The position numbers were made by a program, and so were the translations under genes. From Leptospirales bacterium (GTDB taxonomy: Bacteria; Spirochaetota; Leptospiria; Leptospirales; Leptonemataceae): a DNA stretch of 38,766 bases. Under the pieces are notes generated by a model that saw only the letters and a program-made list of their open reading frames with translations, did not search any database and was not told where the DNA came from. The stretch covers positions 1-38,766 of the forward strand of contig JAEUSB010000015.1 of the NCBI GenBank assembly GCA_016788865.1, read 5' to 3'. Each line of letters starts with the position of its first letter. The stretch's first letter is position 1. Shown here piece after piece: positions 7,307 to 15,604 of the stretch.

Positions 7307-9406
7307 CTAGCCGGTTTGCGGGGCTTGTTTTCCACTGAGCTTTGCGCGAAGGAGTTTGAACCAGAATCGCCGCGCAAAAACACCTGACAGGGGACGACTT
7401 GCAGTCTCGTAGGAATAGAAACCAAGCCAGATTCGCTGCCAGATACTTAAGAATTCTTTACTATCTTGGTGGAGCGAAAGCGATTCAAGCCAGACTTGAA
7501 TGGCTTTCACCGAAAGGGCCGTATGTCCCGTCGCTGCGTTGTCGATTGTATTGTGGAGTTCAAAAAAGTAAGGATCAATATTTTGCATTCGCAGAGCCTC
7601 AACGGCTGCTCCATACCCCTGGCCTACGCCTGCAATTTCCACAGCAAGATTTAGTCCCAGCAACTCCGGAAAAAATTCTCTGTGATGTTCAGAGATCGAA
7701 AGCCAGTACGCCGGCATTGCAAAAGCCTGGTTTGAAAATTTGTGCGAAGTGTAGAATTCCACTGAGTCAGCCTCAGGAAATGTCTGACCCTGGCTGGTCA
7801 AAGTATGTCGCATAACGTTACCGTGATGCTGATGAACCTTGCCGGATCCCAATTCATCTCGATAGATTTCAAGGAGCAGGAGTGTTTCTTCCCGTGAAAC
7901 CTGCGTTGGTGTAAAGATGGATTGCAGCCAACCACCGTCTACAAGGGCACCTGGAGTCAGCTGGATCAATGCCCAAATGAGGTCGGCCCTGGTAAGCGCC
8001 GTTCCCAGGAATTTACCTGAAATCGAAAGTGGGGAATGTACCTGATCCGTGATTCTGTTGTTAAGCCACTGTTGAAGCGTGTCCGAACGATAGGGCAGCA
8101 GTCCCTTTCGCGCAAGAGCTCCAGGTGACAGACGGCCCCTGGTCTTCCGGAAGATTTGCTGAACGTACGCGTGTGCCCCGTTTCGAGAATCTGGATATTG
8201 TTCCAAATTCAAGAGCATGTGATAAAGACCGCGTGGATTGGACGGCGGCAAAATTGGATCTGAGCCAACGACGGAACCGGATGGCCTGTGCGTCTTTGCG
8301 GATGATTGTGAGTTACCTGAGCTTGCGACAGCAAAAATTTCTACGGAGTTGGTATTTGGAGACGATTCCGGGAATTCGGAACCTGACGGGTGGGAGGACT
8401 GGTTGCCCGTTTTTAACGAAAGTATCCAATCCCGAACGATCGCGATTTCTTCTTCCTTGAAAACGCCAAACATGCGCCCGCCAAAGTGCACTTCCTTTAG
8501 AAAAGGACTGCTATCCGGGTTCCCGGGAATAATCCATTGTGACCCTGCGAATGCATCTAGAAGGTCCGCGGGTTGTTTTTCTGAGAACCAGTCATCCAGG
8601 GACTTTCCATTCAACGTTATGCGTCCATGAAATCCAAATGCATGTTGCCGCCTGGCCTTCAACAGGTCTAACATTTGATCCTGGATTCGCGGTGCGGACT
8701 GAGGGAGGCCGGCGATCCATTCGCGCATGGTATCCAGGCAAATTTGAATTCCCAGGCACACTCGCTCGGATTGGATTCCCTGCTGGATCATCGCGTGGAT
8801 GTGCTGTCTTGCTTCGTTCCGCAAACCCTCGAGGTCAGTGCGAATTGAACTTATTACAGGGTTATCGGTTTTAGCCAACTGCCAGGGCAAACCCAGCGTA
8901 ACCTTTGCGAAATGGTAGCCAAGGATTTCCGGCATCAGGGTAGAACCACAATGCCCGAGCCAGAGCGAAGCGATCGCAGGCGTTAGGTCGGATTCTGAAA
9001 TGCGTTCGTCCTGGCTCAACGCCCCTAGCCGCGGCAATTCAACCGCCTGTCCGGCGGCGAAGTTGCGGTAGAGATTGGAGCTTTGTTTTGCAACCGAGCC
9101 TTTGCCCAGTATGATGTAAAAAGCATTGAGCAGGGACTGTCCAGGTTCCGTATGGGTTTGCGGAATTCTTACGCTCGAGGCAAGCCAGGAGCCCCATGTA
9201 AGCGCGTCGGCCGCTCGGTGCACAATCCAGTCCTTGATCGCGATACGTTGTTCCGTAGCAACCAACTCTTGCTTGAGTTGCAACAACATAGGTTCGGCTT
9301 CTTCGAGACTCTTTGCAACGGTTTTGATGTGGAACAAAGTGTGGCTCTGCAGTGGCAGACCATCGATCAGGTTCTGTAACAAAGTTTGCTTGAATGACTT
9401 ATCCAT
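7307..9406 (-). CDS. large haem-oxygenase-like diiron oxidase with a degenerate N-terminal copy
   Basis: 699 residues, soluble. The C-terminal 300 residues match the iron-containing redox enzyme family (haem-oxygenase-like diiron oxidases, Haem_oxygenas_2). Candidate iron ligands are E518 and H525 (spacing 7, as in CADD-type enzymes), E581 or E590 in PELLGLNLAVE, and H618/D622/H628 in ELHNTIDNAATGH. Residues about 97-175 align with 513-595 (LG-x-G near 100, MPEILGYHFA at 158-167), but the first Glu/His ligand pair is replaced, so the N-terminal half looks like a dead second copy. Residues about 258-333 resemble a cytochrome-c-like module (GNPDSSPFLKEVHFGGRMFG, then VRDWI) without CxxCH, followed by a Ser-rich linker (335-375). 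Family members carry out oxidative C-C or N chemistry on amino or fatty acids; the substrate here is unknown. It starts 5 bases after the PLP gene's stop. Confidence 0.82.
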   Translation of the reverse strand: MDKSFKQTLLQNLIDGLPLQSHTLFHIKTVAKSLEEAEPMLLQLKQELVATEQRIAIKDWIVHRAADALTWGSWLASSVRIPQTHTEPGQSLLNAFYIILGKGSVAKQSSNLYRNFAAGQAVELPRLGALSQDERISESDLTPAIASLWLGHCGSTLMPEILGYHFAKVTLGLPWQLAKTDNPVISSIRTDLEGLRNEARQHIHAMIQQGIQSERVCLGIQICLDTMREWIAGLPQSAPRIQDQMLDLLKARRQHAFGFHGRITLNGKSLDDWFSEKQPADLLDAFAGSQWIIPGNPDSSPFLKEVHFGGRMFGVFKEEEIAIVRDWILSLKTGNQSSHPSGSEFPESSPNTNSVEIFAVASSGNSQSSAKTHRPSGSVVGSDPILPPSNPRGLYHMLLNLEQYPDSRNGAHAYVQQIFRKTRGRLSPGALARKGLLPYRSDTLQQWLNNRITDQVHSPLSISGKFLGTALTRADLIWALIQLTPGALVDGGWLQSIFTPTQVSREETLLLLEIYRDELGSGKVHQHHGNVMRHTLTSQGQTFPEADSVEFYTSHKFSNQAFAMPAYWLSISEHHREFFPELLGLNLAVEIAGVGQGYGAAVEALRMQNIDPYFFELHNTIDNAATGHTALSVKAIQVWLESLSLHQDSKEFLSIWQRIWLGFYSYETASRPLSGVFARRFWFKLLRAKLSGKQAPQTG

Positions 9407-9411
9407 CTAAT

Positions 9412-10368
9412 TCAGGGGCGGATGCCGGGAGCCGTATACCAGAACAACAGGCCGCGTGGTTTGATTCTGGATCTTGCCAGGTGGATCAAAGATTGGCCCG
9501 CTCTGGCCATGTAGATTGGATCCAGGAAAATATTGTCTTGCTCGAACATGGACACGGCTTCTTCGCAGAGTGGATTTAAAGTACCGTAGCCGTCGCCGAG
9601 GAAATTCCCATCGATATTAAGAGTCACGTCGTACTTCCTGCGCTCCCTGTTCGCGTCACTATCCACATCTTTCGCCCTTTGTGCCCGGCGTGACTTGAAT
9701 CGTGAAAGCCACGCCATTGATTGTATGTAAAGCGTATTGTTCCAGAAACCCGGATAGACTTGCACTGCGTGAATGGCCGGTAGCTTTTGCAGGCGTGCTG
9801 CGCTCACGAGCCCGGCCGTAATTCCCCCCGTTCCCAGGACGCAGACCTGATAATCAATTGTCCCGGACATTTTGCTATCCTCTGCGATCCGTCGATGGAT
9901 AGAACACGCCGCATCAGCGTACGCTGCTACGCCATCAGGGTTGCTGCCGCCTGGTAGAATGAAATATGGGCGCCTTCCGCTCCTCTGTAGATTCCTGTAA
10001 ACTCTGTGCATTGTAACTGCAGCCTGCCAGGCATTTTGCACGTATGTTAGATTTTTGTTTATATCCCTGGTCTGCTCATGAATGTATTTTGCATAAGGCA
10101 ATTCTGGCTGCGGCAAGAGAATGGCGTGAACGGTGAGATTCCGCGCAGAACCCATAATGGAGGCGGCATGAATGTGATGCGAACCCGTTGTCCCAACTGT
10201 GACTAGATCAGTGGAGGAGCGTAGTCGAGCGCTTTCGAGGATGCGTTCGAGCTTCCTGGCTTTGCTTCCGCCGATGCCGTGCAATGCATAGAGGTCTTCG
10301 CGTACAATCCAAACCTGCAATCCAAGAAGGCGCGAGACATTGTTCAGGAGATATACGTGAGGTTGCAT
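9412..10368 (-). CDS. fold-type-II PLP enzyme, ACC deaminase / D-cysteine desulfhydrase-like
   Basis: 318 residues. The pattern follows the 1-aminocyclopropane-1-carboxylate deaminase / D-cysteine desulfhydrase family. GIGGSKARKLE (31-41) holds the presumed PLP lysine K36. TVGTTGSHHIHA corresponds to the family's G-x-x-QSNH-x-x-A segment, LPGGSNPDG (138-146) follows, GTGGITAG (179-186) binds the phosphate, and DPIYMARA (283-290) matches DPVYTGKA. These enzymes eliminate or deaminate small amino acids. QSNH is changed to GSHH, so the substrate probably differs. The ATG at 10368 has GGAG nine bases upstream; a TTG at 10386 is less likely. It is followed 5 bases later by the diiron oxidase gene, which suggests one transcript and linked chemistry. 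Confidence 0.85.
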   Translation of the reverse strand: MQPHVYLLNNVSRLLGLQVWIVREDLYALHGIGGSKARKLERILESARLRSSTDLVTVGTTGSHHIHAASIMGSARNLTVHAILLPQPELPYAKYIHEQTRDINKNLTYVQNAWQAAVTMHRVYRNLQRSGRRPYFILPGGSNPDGVAAYADAACSIHRRIAEDSKMSGTIDYQVCVLGTGGITAGLVSAARLQKLPAIHAVQVYPGFWNNTLYIQSMAWLSRFKSRRAQRAKDVDSDANRERRKYDVTLNIDGNFLGDGYGTLNPLCEEAVSMFEQDNIFLDPIYMARAGQSLIHLARSRIKPRGLLFWYTAPGIRP

Positions 10369-10492
10369 TCCACTCTTCTCCAACAACTCCGCACCGGGTA
10401 TTCTGCAATACGAACAAATTTTTATTGGGTGGTTGGTTCAACATGATTTTAGATTGCAGCCCGATCGGTCTTGTTCAGAACGAACGGTCGCT

Positions 10493-11440
10493 ATGATTCG
10501 AGCAATCCGTGTGTGGATTCAAAAATGGCTGAACCGGGAGATTGACAGATCGATCATTCTGGTTCAATGGAATGACGTAATCATAGTTCGTTTCGGGCTG
10601 GTCAGCGCTTTCGCGTTACTGCTGGGTCTGGTTTCTTTTATCGCTGTCTTTCGCGGAATTGGCATTAGCAGAGAAGCAATGCGAAATCTACTGATTTTTT
10701 CCCCTCTGAATCTTATCTTCTTCTCCTTTGTACAGGGTATGATCTTCTCACGGGGTGCTGCTCGCGAAAGGTTTCGCAATATTTCGTTCGGCTTTTTTGG
10801 TGGGATTGCCGGAGTGTTCCTCACGTTCCTGTTTGCTTCCCTCTACTACGGATTGAACCTGTATCTTATGCTCGACGTAAGCGTTTTGCTTGCGGCCTTC
10901 ATTCACTCGTACGCTAGAACGGCATGCATTAATTACGGCTGTTGTCACGGCAAAGAACGCGTTTCTACTGAAGACTCCCTTCACATGATCTACAAACAAT
11001 CCATGGCAAAGGCCGTCCGCATTTCCTTCATGGCCAACAGGCCACTCTATCCTGTGCAATTCTACGAAAGTGTTGGATGTTTTGCAATCGGTCTTGTACT
11101 GCTCGCCATTGCCCTGTTCTGGCACAAGACGGGGCTCATGCTCGGCACATATCTGATGCTGTACGGCAGTCTAAGGTTTTTCTGCGAATTCTACCGCGGG
11201 GAAGCGGAGAGGCGTACCATTGGTTCACTCACTGTGTACCAATGGATCTGTCTTGCACTCATTCTCGTGGGAGTCGGGGTTGCGTTCACCGCGATCGTTC
11301 AGTCGGTCCCGGGTAAAATTTCGATCAGCAAAGAGTCGCTCCTTGAACCATTGCAATATCTTCCCTTCCTTATTTTCATGCCCTTCGTGATTCTATTTTT
11401 TTATGGATTTCACTACAGAACAGTGGGGAAATGGCGTTGA
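10493..11440 (+). CDS. Lgt-like integral membrane protein (prolipoprotein diacylglyceryl transferase family)
   Basis: 315 residues with about seven to eight membrane helices. Motifs follow Lgt in order: SFGFFGGIAG (98-107) where Lgt has FHGGL, ACINYGCCHGKE (144-155) where Lgt has the GNFINGE signature, RPLYPVQFYES (183-193) for HPSQLYE, and LYGSLRFFCEFYR (223-235). Lgt moves diacylglycerol from phosphatidylglycerol to a cysteine thiol of prelipoproteins. Here the usual active-site His of HGGL is Phe (F101), so this is probably a paralogue with another acceptor or donor rather than the housekeeping enzyme. The ATG at 10493 is preferred to a TTG at 10433. The last ten bases overlap the next gene, indicating translational coupling to the AurF-like oxygenase. 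Confidence 0.8.
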   Translation: MIRAIRVWIQKWLNREIDRSIILVQWNDVIIVRFGLVSAFALLLGLVSFIAVFRGIGISREAMRNLLIFSPLNLIFFSFVQGMIFSRGAARERFRNISFGFFGGIAGVFLTFLFASLYYGLNLYLMLDVSVLLAAFIHSYARTACINYGCCHGKERVSTEDSLHMIYKQSMAKAVRISFMANRPLYPVQFYESVGCFAIGLVLLAIALFWHKTGLMLGTYLMLYGSLRFFCEFYRGEAERRTIGSLTVYQWICLALILVGVGVAFTAIVQSVPGKISISKESLLEPLQYLPFLIFMPFVILFFYGFHYRTVGKWR

Positions 11441-12294
11441 TGACGCAACTCTACAGGGAAGAGCGGCTAACATGGCAGACCATAGACTACAGTCCTGCCG
11501 TCCCTGATTCCTTCCTGGTCCCGGAACATCACTGGCCAGGTATCCGGAATGAGTCGCTCCCCATGCCCGTCCGGATTCGTCTGAATCATTTTGCATCATA
11601 TTTCATGTGTGAGATGTTCATCCACTTTGAGCAATCCATCATCGATTACATGCTCATCCACAAGAAGGACATCCTACAGTACATTTCTGAAGTCCAGCTC
11701 GGGAGATTTGTGAGAGAAGAACGCGATCACATCGCAGCTTTCGAAACATTGGCCAGAAAAATCCGGCCTGATCTCTACGTGGACAGACCTCGATTTCTTG
11801 TTCCCACTCTTCTTGATCGCGTCGTTCTGAATCGCACACCACTGGCTTGCTTTTTTATGATGGCGGCCCTTTTTGAAGAGATGACTTTGTATGTTTATCC
11901 CGTAATGCTGGAAAACCTGGAAGAATCCTGGGGGCCGTATCTGGACGTTATGCGGCTTCATGCATTGGAGGAACGGGGGCATATTGGTCTCGATCGGATC
12001 ATCGTGGATGGCAGGCTGGCCTCCCACGGACGGATACGCACCAGAGCCGGGATGCTCTGGCTTTTGCCCCTGGTTGCCTATTCTGATAGGCGCATTGTTT
12101 CAGCCTGGAGAAAGGGTGTAGAATACTTTGCCAGAACAGAGCAACTAACGTCCGCGCAGGAGAGTTTCATTTCATCAAAAGGGCTTTCGCGGTCTGACGT
12201 GGACGGGATGCGCTCCTTTGTAAAGAAGAACCTCGAGAAGCCTGTTCCCGGGAATGGCCTGCTCTGTTTTGCCCTTTCCCGAATGACCGGATGA
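11431..12294 (+). CDS. AurF-like non-haem diiron oxygenase
   Basis: 287 residues, mostly helical. All seven ligands expected for an AurF-type diiron centre can be placed: E67, then E97 and H100 (ExxH in EERDH), E150, and H177/E181/H184 (HxxxExxH). The E150-to-H177 distance of 27 equals that between E196 and H223 in AurF. AurF oxidises an arylamine to a nitro group, and relatives act as N-oxygenases or other oxidases. The substrate here is unknown and the protein is shorter than AurF. The ATG at 11431 has GTGGGGA just upstream and overlaps the end of the Lgt-like gene. The stop shares ATGA with the downstream PLD gene. This tight packing implies the three proteins act together, possibly at the membrane. 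Confidence 0.85.
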   Translation: MALMTQLYREERLTWQTIDYSPAVPDSFLVPEHHWPGIRNESLPMPVRIRLNHFASYFMCEMFIHFEQSIIDYMLIHKKDILQYISEVQLGRFVREERDHIAAFETLARKIRPDLYVDRPRFLVPTLLDRVVLNRTPLACFFMMAALFEEMTLYVYPVMLENLEESWGPYLDVMRLHALEERGHIGLDRIIVDGRLASHGRIRTRAGMLWLLPLVAYSDRRIVSAWRKGVEYFARTEQLTSAQESFISSKGLSRSDVDGMRSFVKKNLEKPVPGNGLLCFALSRMTG

Positions 12295-13646
12295 AGCCGG
12301 ATGCCTTCTACGTGCAATCGCCGGCGAGGCGAGCGCGCGTCCTCAGAAGTTTGATTTTTTCCGCGAAGGAAAGCATTATCATGCAGATGTATTTGTTCGC
12401 TGCACGTGGCGAACTGCGCACTCTGCAGCCGGTTGAAGGTCCGCCCTGGGCAGAATTGGTCGCCGACTGGCTCATCGAACGAAAGGCGCAAAGGCCAGAC
12501 TTGAAAATCCTGGTTCTACTTGATAGCCAGACAATCGCAGACGCGAAAAGGACAACAGGCAAGCAATTCCCGCTTACACGCCACCGGCTTGAGGATGCCG
12601 GGATTGTGGTTCTGACAGCGAGTCTACGGCGTACGGTTTTCAAGCCCAGTTTGTTTCATTCGTTGCATAAGGCGTGGGAAGGTAACGGAGTAAGGAGAGA
12701 GAAGGACGACTGGGCTACACTGCAGCACAACTGGCAAACGGCGCATAACGTTGAGGATCACAGGAAGAATATCGTAATTGATTCCGGAAGGGCGGGGATT
12801 GTTTTTTCTCACAACCTGATTGATCAAGCCAGGTTCTGGCAGGAGAACACGTTTCTGTTGAGAAACCAGCTGGCCAGGGATCTGTATGGGATTGCTCTTG
12901 TTGCGGGTCGTGACGCATTGGGACTGCCTGTACGTTTTTCAGAAAACGACTTATCGCTCCTTCCATGGTTGGAACGCCAGGCGCTTTCCCATGCAGAGGA
13001 AGCTACAACGCCACTTGAAGGAGATGCAGGTAGTCCGGGCACAATGGTGGAGCGGCAGAGGATATTGGACGGCGGTCCTGAAATTCGTCGCGCCATTCTC
13101 GATGAAATGGATCGCGTCGCGCACGGTGAGATTCGCGTGGCCTCTGCGTATTACTCTGATATGGAAACCCTGGCGAGGCTAAGCGATGTTTCAAGGAATG
13201 TCCGGGTCCGTATACTGATCGATAGCTGCAATGCCCTGGCCCTTCCGAATGTGCTGCATTACTTACTCAAAAATACAGTCAATATCCTGTGCATTCATTT
13301 CTGTCGCAAGTTTCCGCAGCTTGAGCTGAGAATCTTTCCTTCAGTGCGCCGGGAGATGATGCACATGAAAGCGATCTCTTTTAGTGAGGGGCCTTGTCTG
13401 ATTGCCGGCCAGGCGAATTTTACACCCAATTCGTTTTCAGGTGCGTGGCTTGAGACAAGCGTCAGGCTCTCACAGTCGCGAATTGTAAAGCAGTTTGATG
13501 CTCATTTCGATCAATTGTGGGAGCGCTCCGACCGGGTTATCCCTTATGTTGAAATGACGTTCTTTCAATCAATTCGAACAAGGACGCATGAATTTGTTTT
13601 CCTGTTCATGGTTCGAGTTGCCGGTTGGTTAGGATTCCGGTACTGA
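12291..13646 (+). CDS. phospholipase D-family protein with two HKD-like motifs
   Basis: 451 residues. Two PLD motifs are present: H157-R-K159 with D164, and H358-M-K360 followed at the Asp position by S365. GQANFTPNSF (373-382) matches the conserved G-x-x-N-x-T/S segment after the second HKD. The family includes cardiolipin and phosphatidylserine synthases and phosphodiesterases, which use both His residues, so activity is plausible despite the Asp-to-Ser change. There is no signal peptide; the C-terminal 20 residues are hydrophobic (FVFLFMVRVAGWLGF) and may dock to the membrane. It starts in the ATGA overlap with the AurF-like gene. The last 41 bases overlap the asparagine synthetase gene on the other strand. 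Confidence 0.85.
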   Translation: MKPDAFYVQSPARRARVLRSLIFSAKESIIMQMYLFAARGELRTLQPVEGPPWAELVADWLIERKAQRPDLKILVLLDSQTIADAKRTTGKQFPLTRHRLEDAGIVVLTASLRRTVFKPSLFHSLHKAWEGNGVRREKDDWATLQHNWQTAHNVEDHRKNIVIDSGRAGIVFSHNLIDQARFWQENTFLLRNQLARDLYGIALVAGRDALGLPVRFSENDLSLLPWLERQALSHAEEATTPLEGDAGSPGTMVERQRILDGGPEIRRAILDEMDRVAHGEIRVASAYYSDMETLARLSDVSRNVRVRILIDSCNALALPNVLHYLLKNTVNILCIHFCRKFPQLELRIFPSVRREMMHMKAISFSEGPCLIAGQANFTPNSFSGAWLETSVRLSQSRIVKQFDAHFDQLWERSDRVIPYVEMTFFQSIRTRTHEFVFLFMVRVAGWLGFRY

Positions 13647-15516
13647 AGCCCTTCATTTCTGGCATGTCACACAGGCCACCACCGCAGAATAAATGATACA
13701 GCAGTTGCGAACTCACGACTCCTGATAGACCAACGTCACGAAACGGATTCCCGGGAAGCCTTCTCGGGTTTTCGCGAAGTAGCATTTGTTTTTGCACGAG
13801 CTCTGGATCAAACAGACCTGTTTGTCTGAGCGATTCCGTTGAAAGGAGCTGGTTTACCCACGGCGGTCGAGCTGCACTGTGGATGACCGGCTCGGCGCGA
13901 AACAAGTGCTTCCTTCTCCAGGCGGCTTTCCGGGGCAGATACCGTTCGGCGACTTTGCGCAAAATCCATTTGTTTGCGCAGCTCCGCAGCTTCATGTTGT
14001 CCAGAAGACCGCTAGCCATTTGCTTTAGATCGCGATCGAGAAACGGGTAACGCGCCTCAACGGACGAAAGCATTGAAACGCGATCTCCCTTGTCTGCCAG
14101 AAGATGTCCTGCAAGAAGCCAATCGTGATCGAAAGCCAGCGACCGTTGAAGCCGGGAATACCGTCCCGCAGGTTTTGCTTGAAACTGGTAAGAATTGTCG
14201 GATGAGTCAAGTATCTCCTCACGAAATCGCGTCGAGTAGAAGAGGTTCCGGACTGAAGCAAGCCCAGCGAAGAGCAAATACTGATTCAAACCCAGAAACG
14301 GTCTGGTAGTGTGGCGGGTCAAATCACTTGAAACGTTATACGCTATCCAATCTGCGAATCGCCGGAGCATTCCACGGCTGAGCAAATGCCACGGATATCC
14401 GCCAAACGCCTCATCAGCACCTTCCCCGGTTAAGATTGCCTTCTTGGCGTCAGAATGAACCAGACGGGCCAGCAAGAGCAGGCAAACGTTCGCATGATCG
14501 AGGACTGGCATTTCAGCCGCGAGGACTGCTCGAGGAAAGTTCTCAATGAGGTCCGCGGGAGTAACTGGTAGTACCTGATGATTCAGTCCAAGCCGAGCCG
14601 CGGTTGCAATGGCAAAAGAGCTTTCATCCTGGTCGGGTCCGTTGGTAGTCAGCCGGACACTGTATGCAGTTAGCTGAGATTTTGCGACGCGGGCGGACAT
14701 TGCTGCGATCAACGACGAATCTACTCCACCGCTCAGATACAGCCCGACGGGCGCGTCGGCTTCCAGTCTTCGTGTGACTGAGTCAAGCAACAGCTCATCG
14801 AGCCTGTCTATTTGCCTGGCAGGATCGCCAGACGGCTCTGATTGTCGATTGGTGTGGGTCGGTGGCCCAAAGGCGCCTGACGTTATTTTTCCGTTGCTGA
14901 CGCGAAAGTAATGTCCGGGTTTCAAGGCGTGAATGCCCAGAAAACACGATTCGCCTGGAGCCAATGCCAACTGCGTTAGCATATGATCAATTGCCAGATG
15001 ATTCAGAGCTGGTCTGATAAACCCCGATTGCAGGATTGCTTTGGCTTCGGAAGCAAACAAAATCCATCCATCCACTTCCGCATAGAATAGGGGAGCAATG
15101 CCGCATGAATCGCGCGCAAGTGTGAGATCCCGTTTTCTTCTATAGGCCAGCGCAAATTGCGCATCCGCATTTGCCAGGAACTCAAGTCCTTCATGCTGCA
15201 GTCCCTTGAGAAACACTTCGGTGTCGCTTGCCGTGTGGAACGCAATGCCAGCGCGACTGAGGCGCAGCCGATCTCTTGAAAAGGAAAATAGTTCTCCGTT
15301 CAGACAAATGGACGCTTCGCCATCGGACATTGGCTGTGCGCCTGTGGCCGGATCGCGCAGTATGAGTCGCTTTACGCTTGCCGCGTAACCGGGTTCTGAA
15401 AGAACTCCTTCTGCATCCGGCCCGCGATGCGAAAGAACCGCCGACATCCTCTGTAACAGTTCACGTGGAAAGAGGCGGTTGCCCTTCAGATCAAAAGCAC
15501 CAACGATCCCGCACAT
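13606..15516 (-). CDS. asparagine synthetase (glutamine-hydrolysing) type amidotransferase
   Basis: 636 residues. The N-terminal class-II glutamine amidotransferase domain starts at the catalytic Cys2 (MCGIVGAFD), with SHRGPDAEG (29-37) and CLNGEL (71-76). The synthetase domain has the ATP PP-loop LSGGVDSSL (261-269) and an LTGEGADEAFGGYP segment. It transfers glutamine-derived ammonia to an adenylated carboxylate: classically aspartate to asparagine, but in gene clusters often another carboxylic acid. RDSCGIAPLFY has Ala where the canonical R-D-x-x-G-x-K-P has Lys. The gene converges on, and overlaps, the PLD gene, and lies 88 bases after the transglutaminase gene on the same strand. Whether it is housekeeping AsnB or a cluster member cannot be decided from sequence alone, so no symbol is given. 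Confidence 0.92.
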   Translation of the reverse strand: MCGIVGAFDLKGNRLFPRELLQRMSAVLSHRGPDAEGVLSEPGYAASVKRLILRDPATGAQPMSDGEASICLNGELFSFSRDRLRLSRAGIAFHTASDTEVFLKGLQHEGLEFLANADAQFALAYRRKRDLTLARDSCGIAPLFYAEVDGWILFASEAKAILQSGFIRPALNHLAIDHMLTQLALAPGESCFLGIHALKPGHYFRVSNGKITSGAFGPPTHTNRQSEPSGDPARQIDRLDELLLDSVTRRLEADAPVGLYLSGGVDSSLIAAMSARVAKSQLTAYSVRLTTNGPDQDESSFAIATAARLGLNHQVLPVTPADLIENFPRAVLAAEMPVLDHANVCLLLLARLVHSDAKKAILTGEGADEAFGGYPWHLLSRGMLRRFADWIAYNVSSDLTRHTTRPFLGLNQYLLFAGLASVRNLFYSTRFREEILDSSDNSYQFQAKPAGRYSRLQRSLAFDHDWLLAGHLLADKGDRVSMLSSVEARYPFLDRDLKQMASGLLDNMKLRSCANKWILRKVAERYLPRKAAWRRKHLFRAEPVIHSAARPPWVNQLLSTESLRQTGLFDPELVQKQMLLRENPRRLPGNPFRDVGLSGVVSSQLLYHLFCGGGLCDMPEMKGFSTGILTNRQLEP

Positions 15517-15604
15517 GGAGTCTCATTGGATTGTGACGCGGTGCGATCAAGCTGAAAGCAAACGGGCACTCCGGTGTGTCACAGAAGTGCGGAAAATAGA
15601 GCTT

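Noticed and set aside
7307..15516. Phage, transposon or integron origin of the accessory-looking cluster
   Set aside because: No transposase, integrase, terminal repeats or tRNA insertion site were seen at either side.
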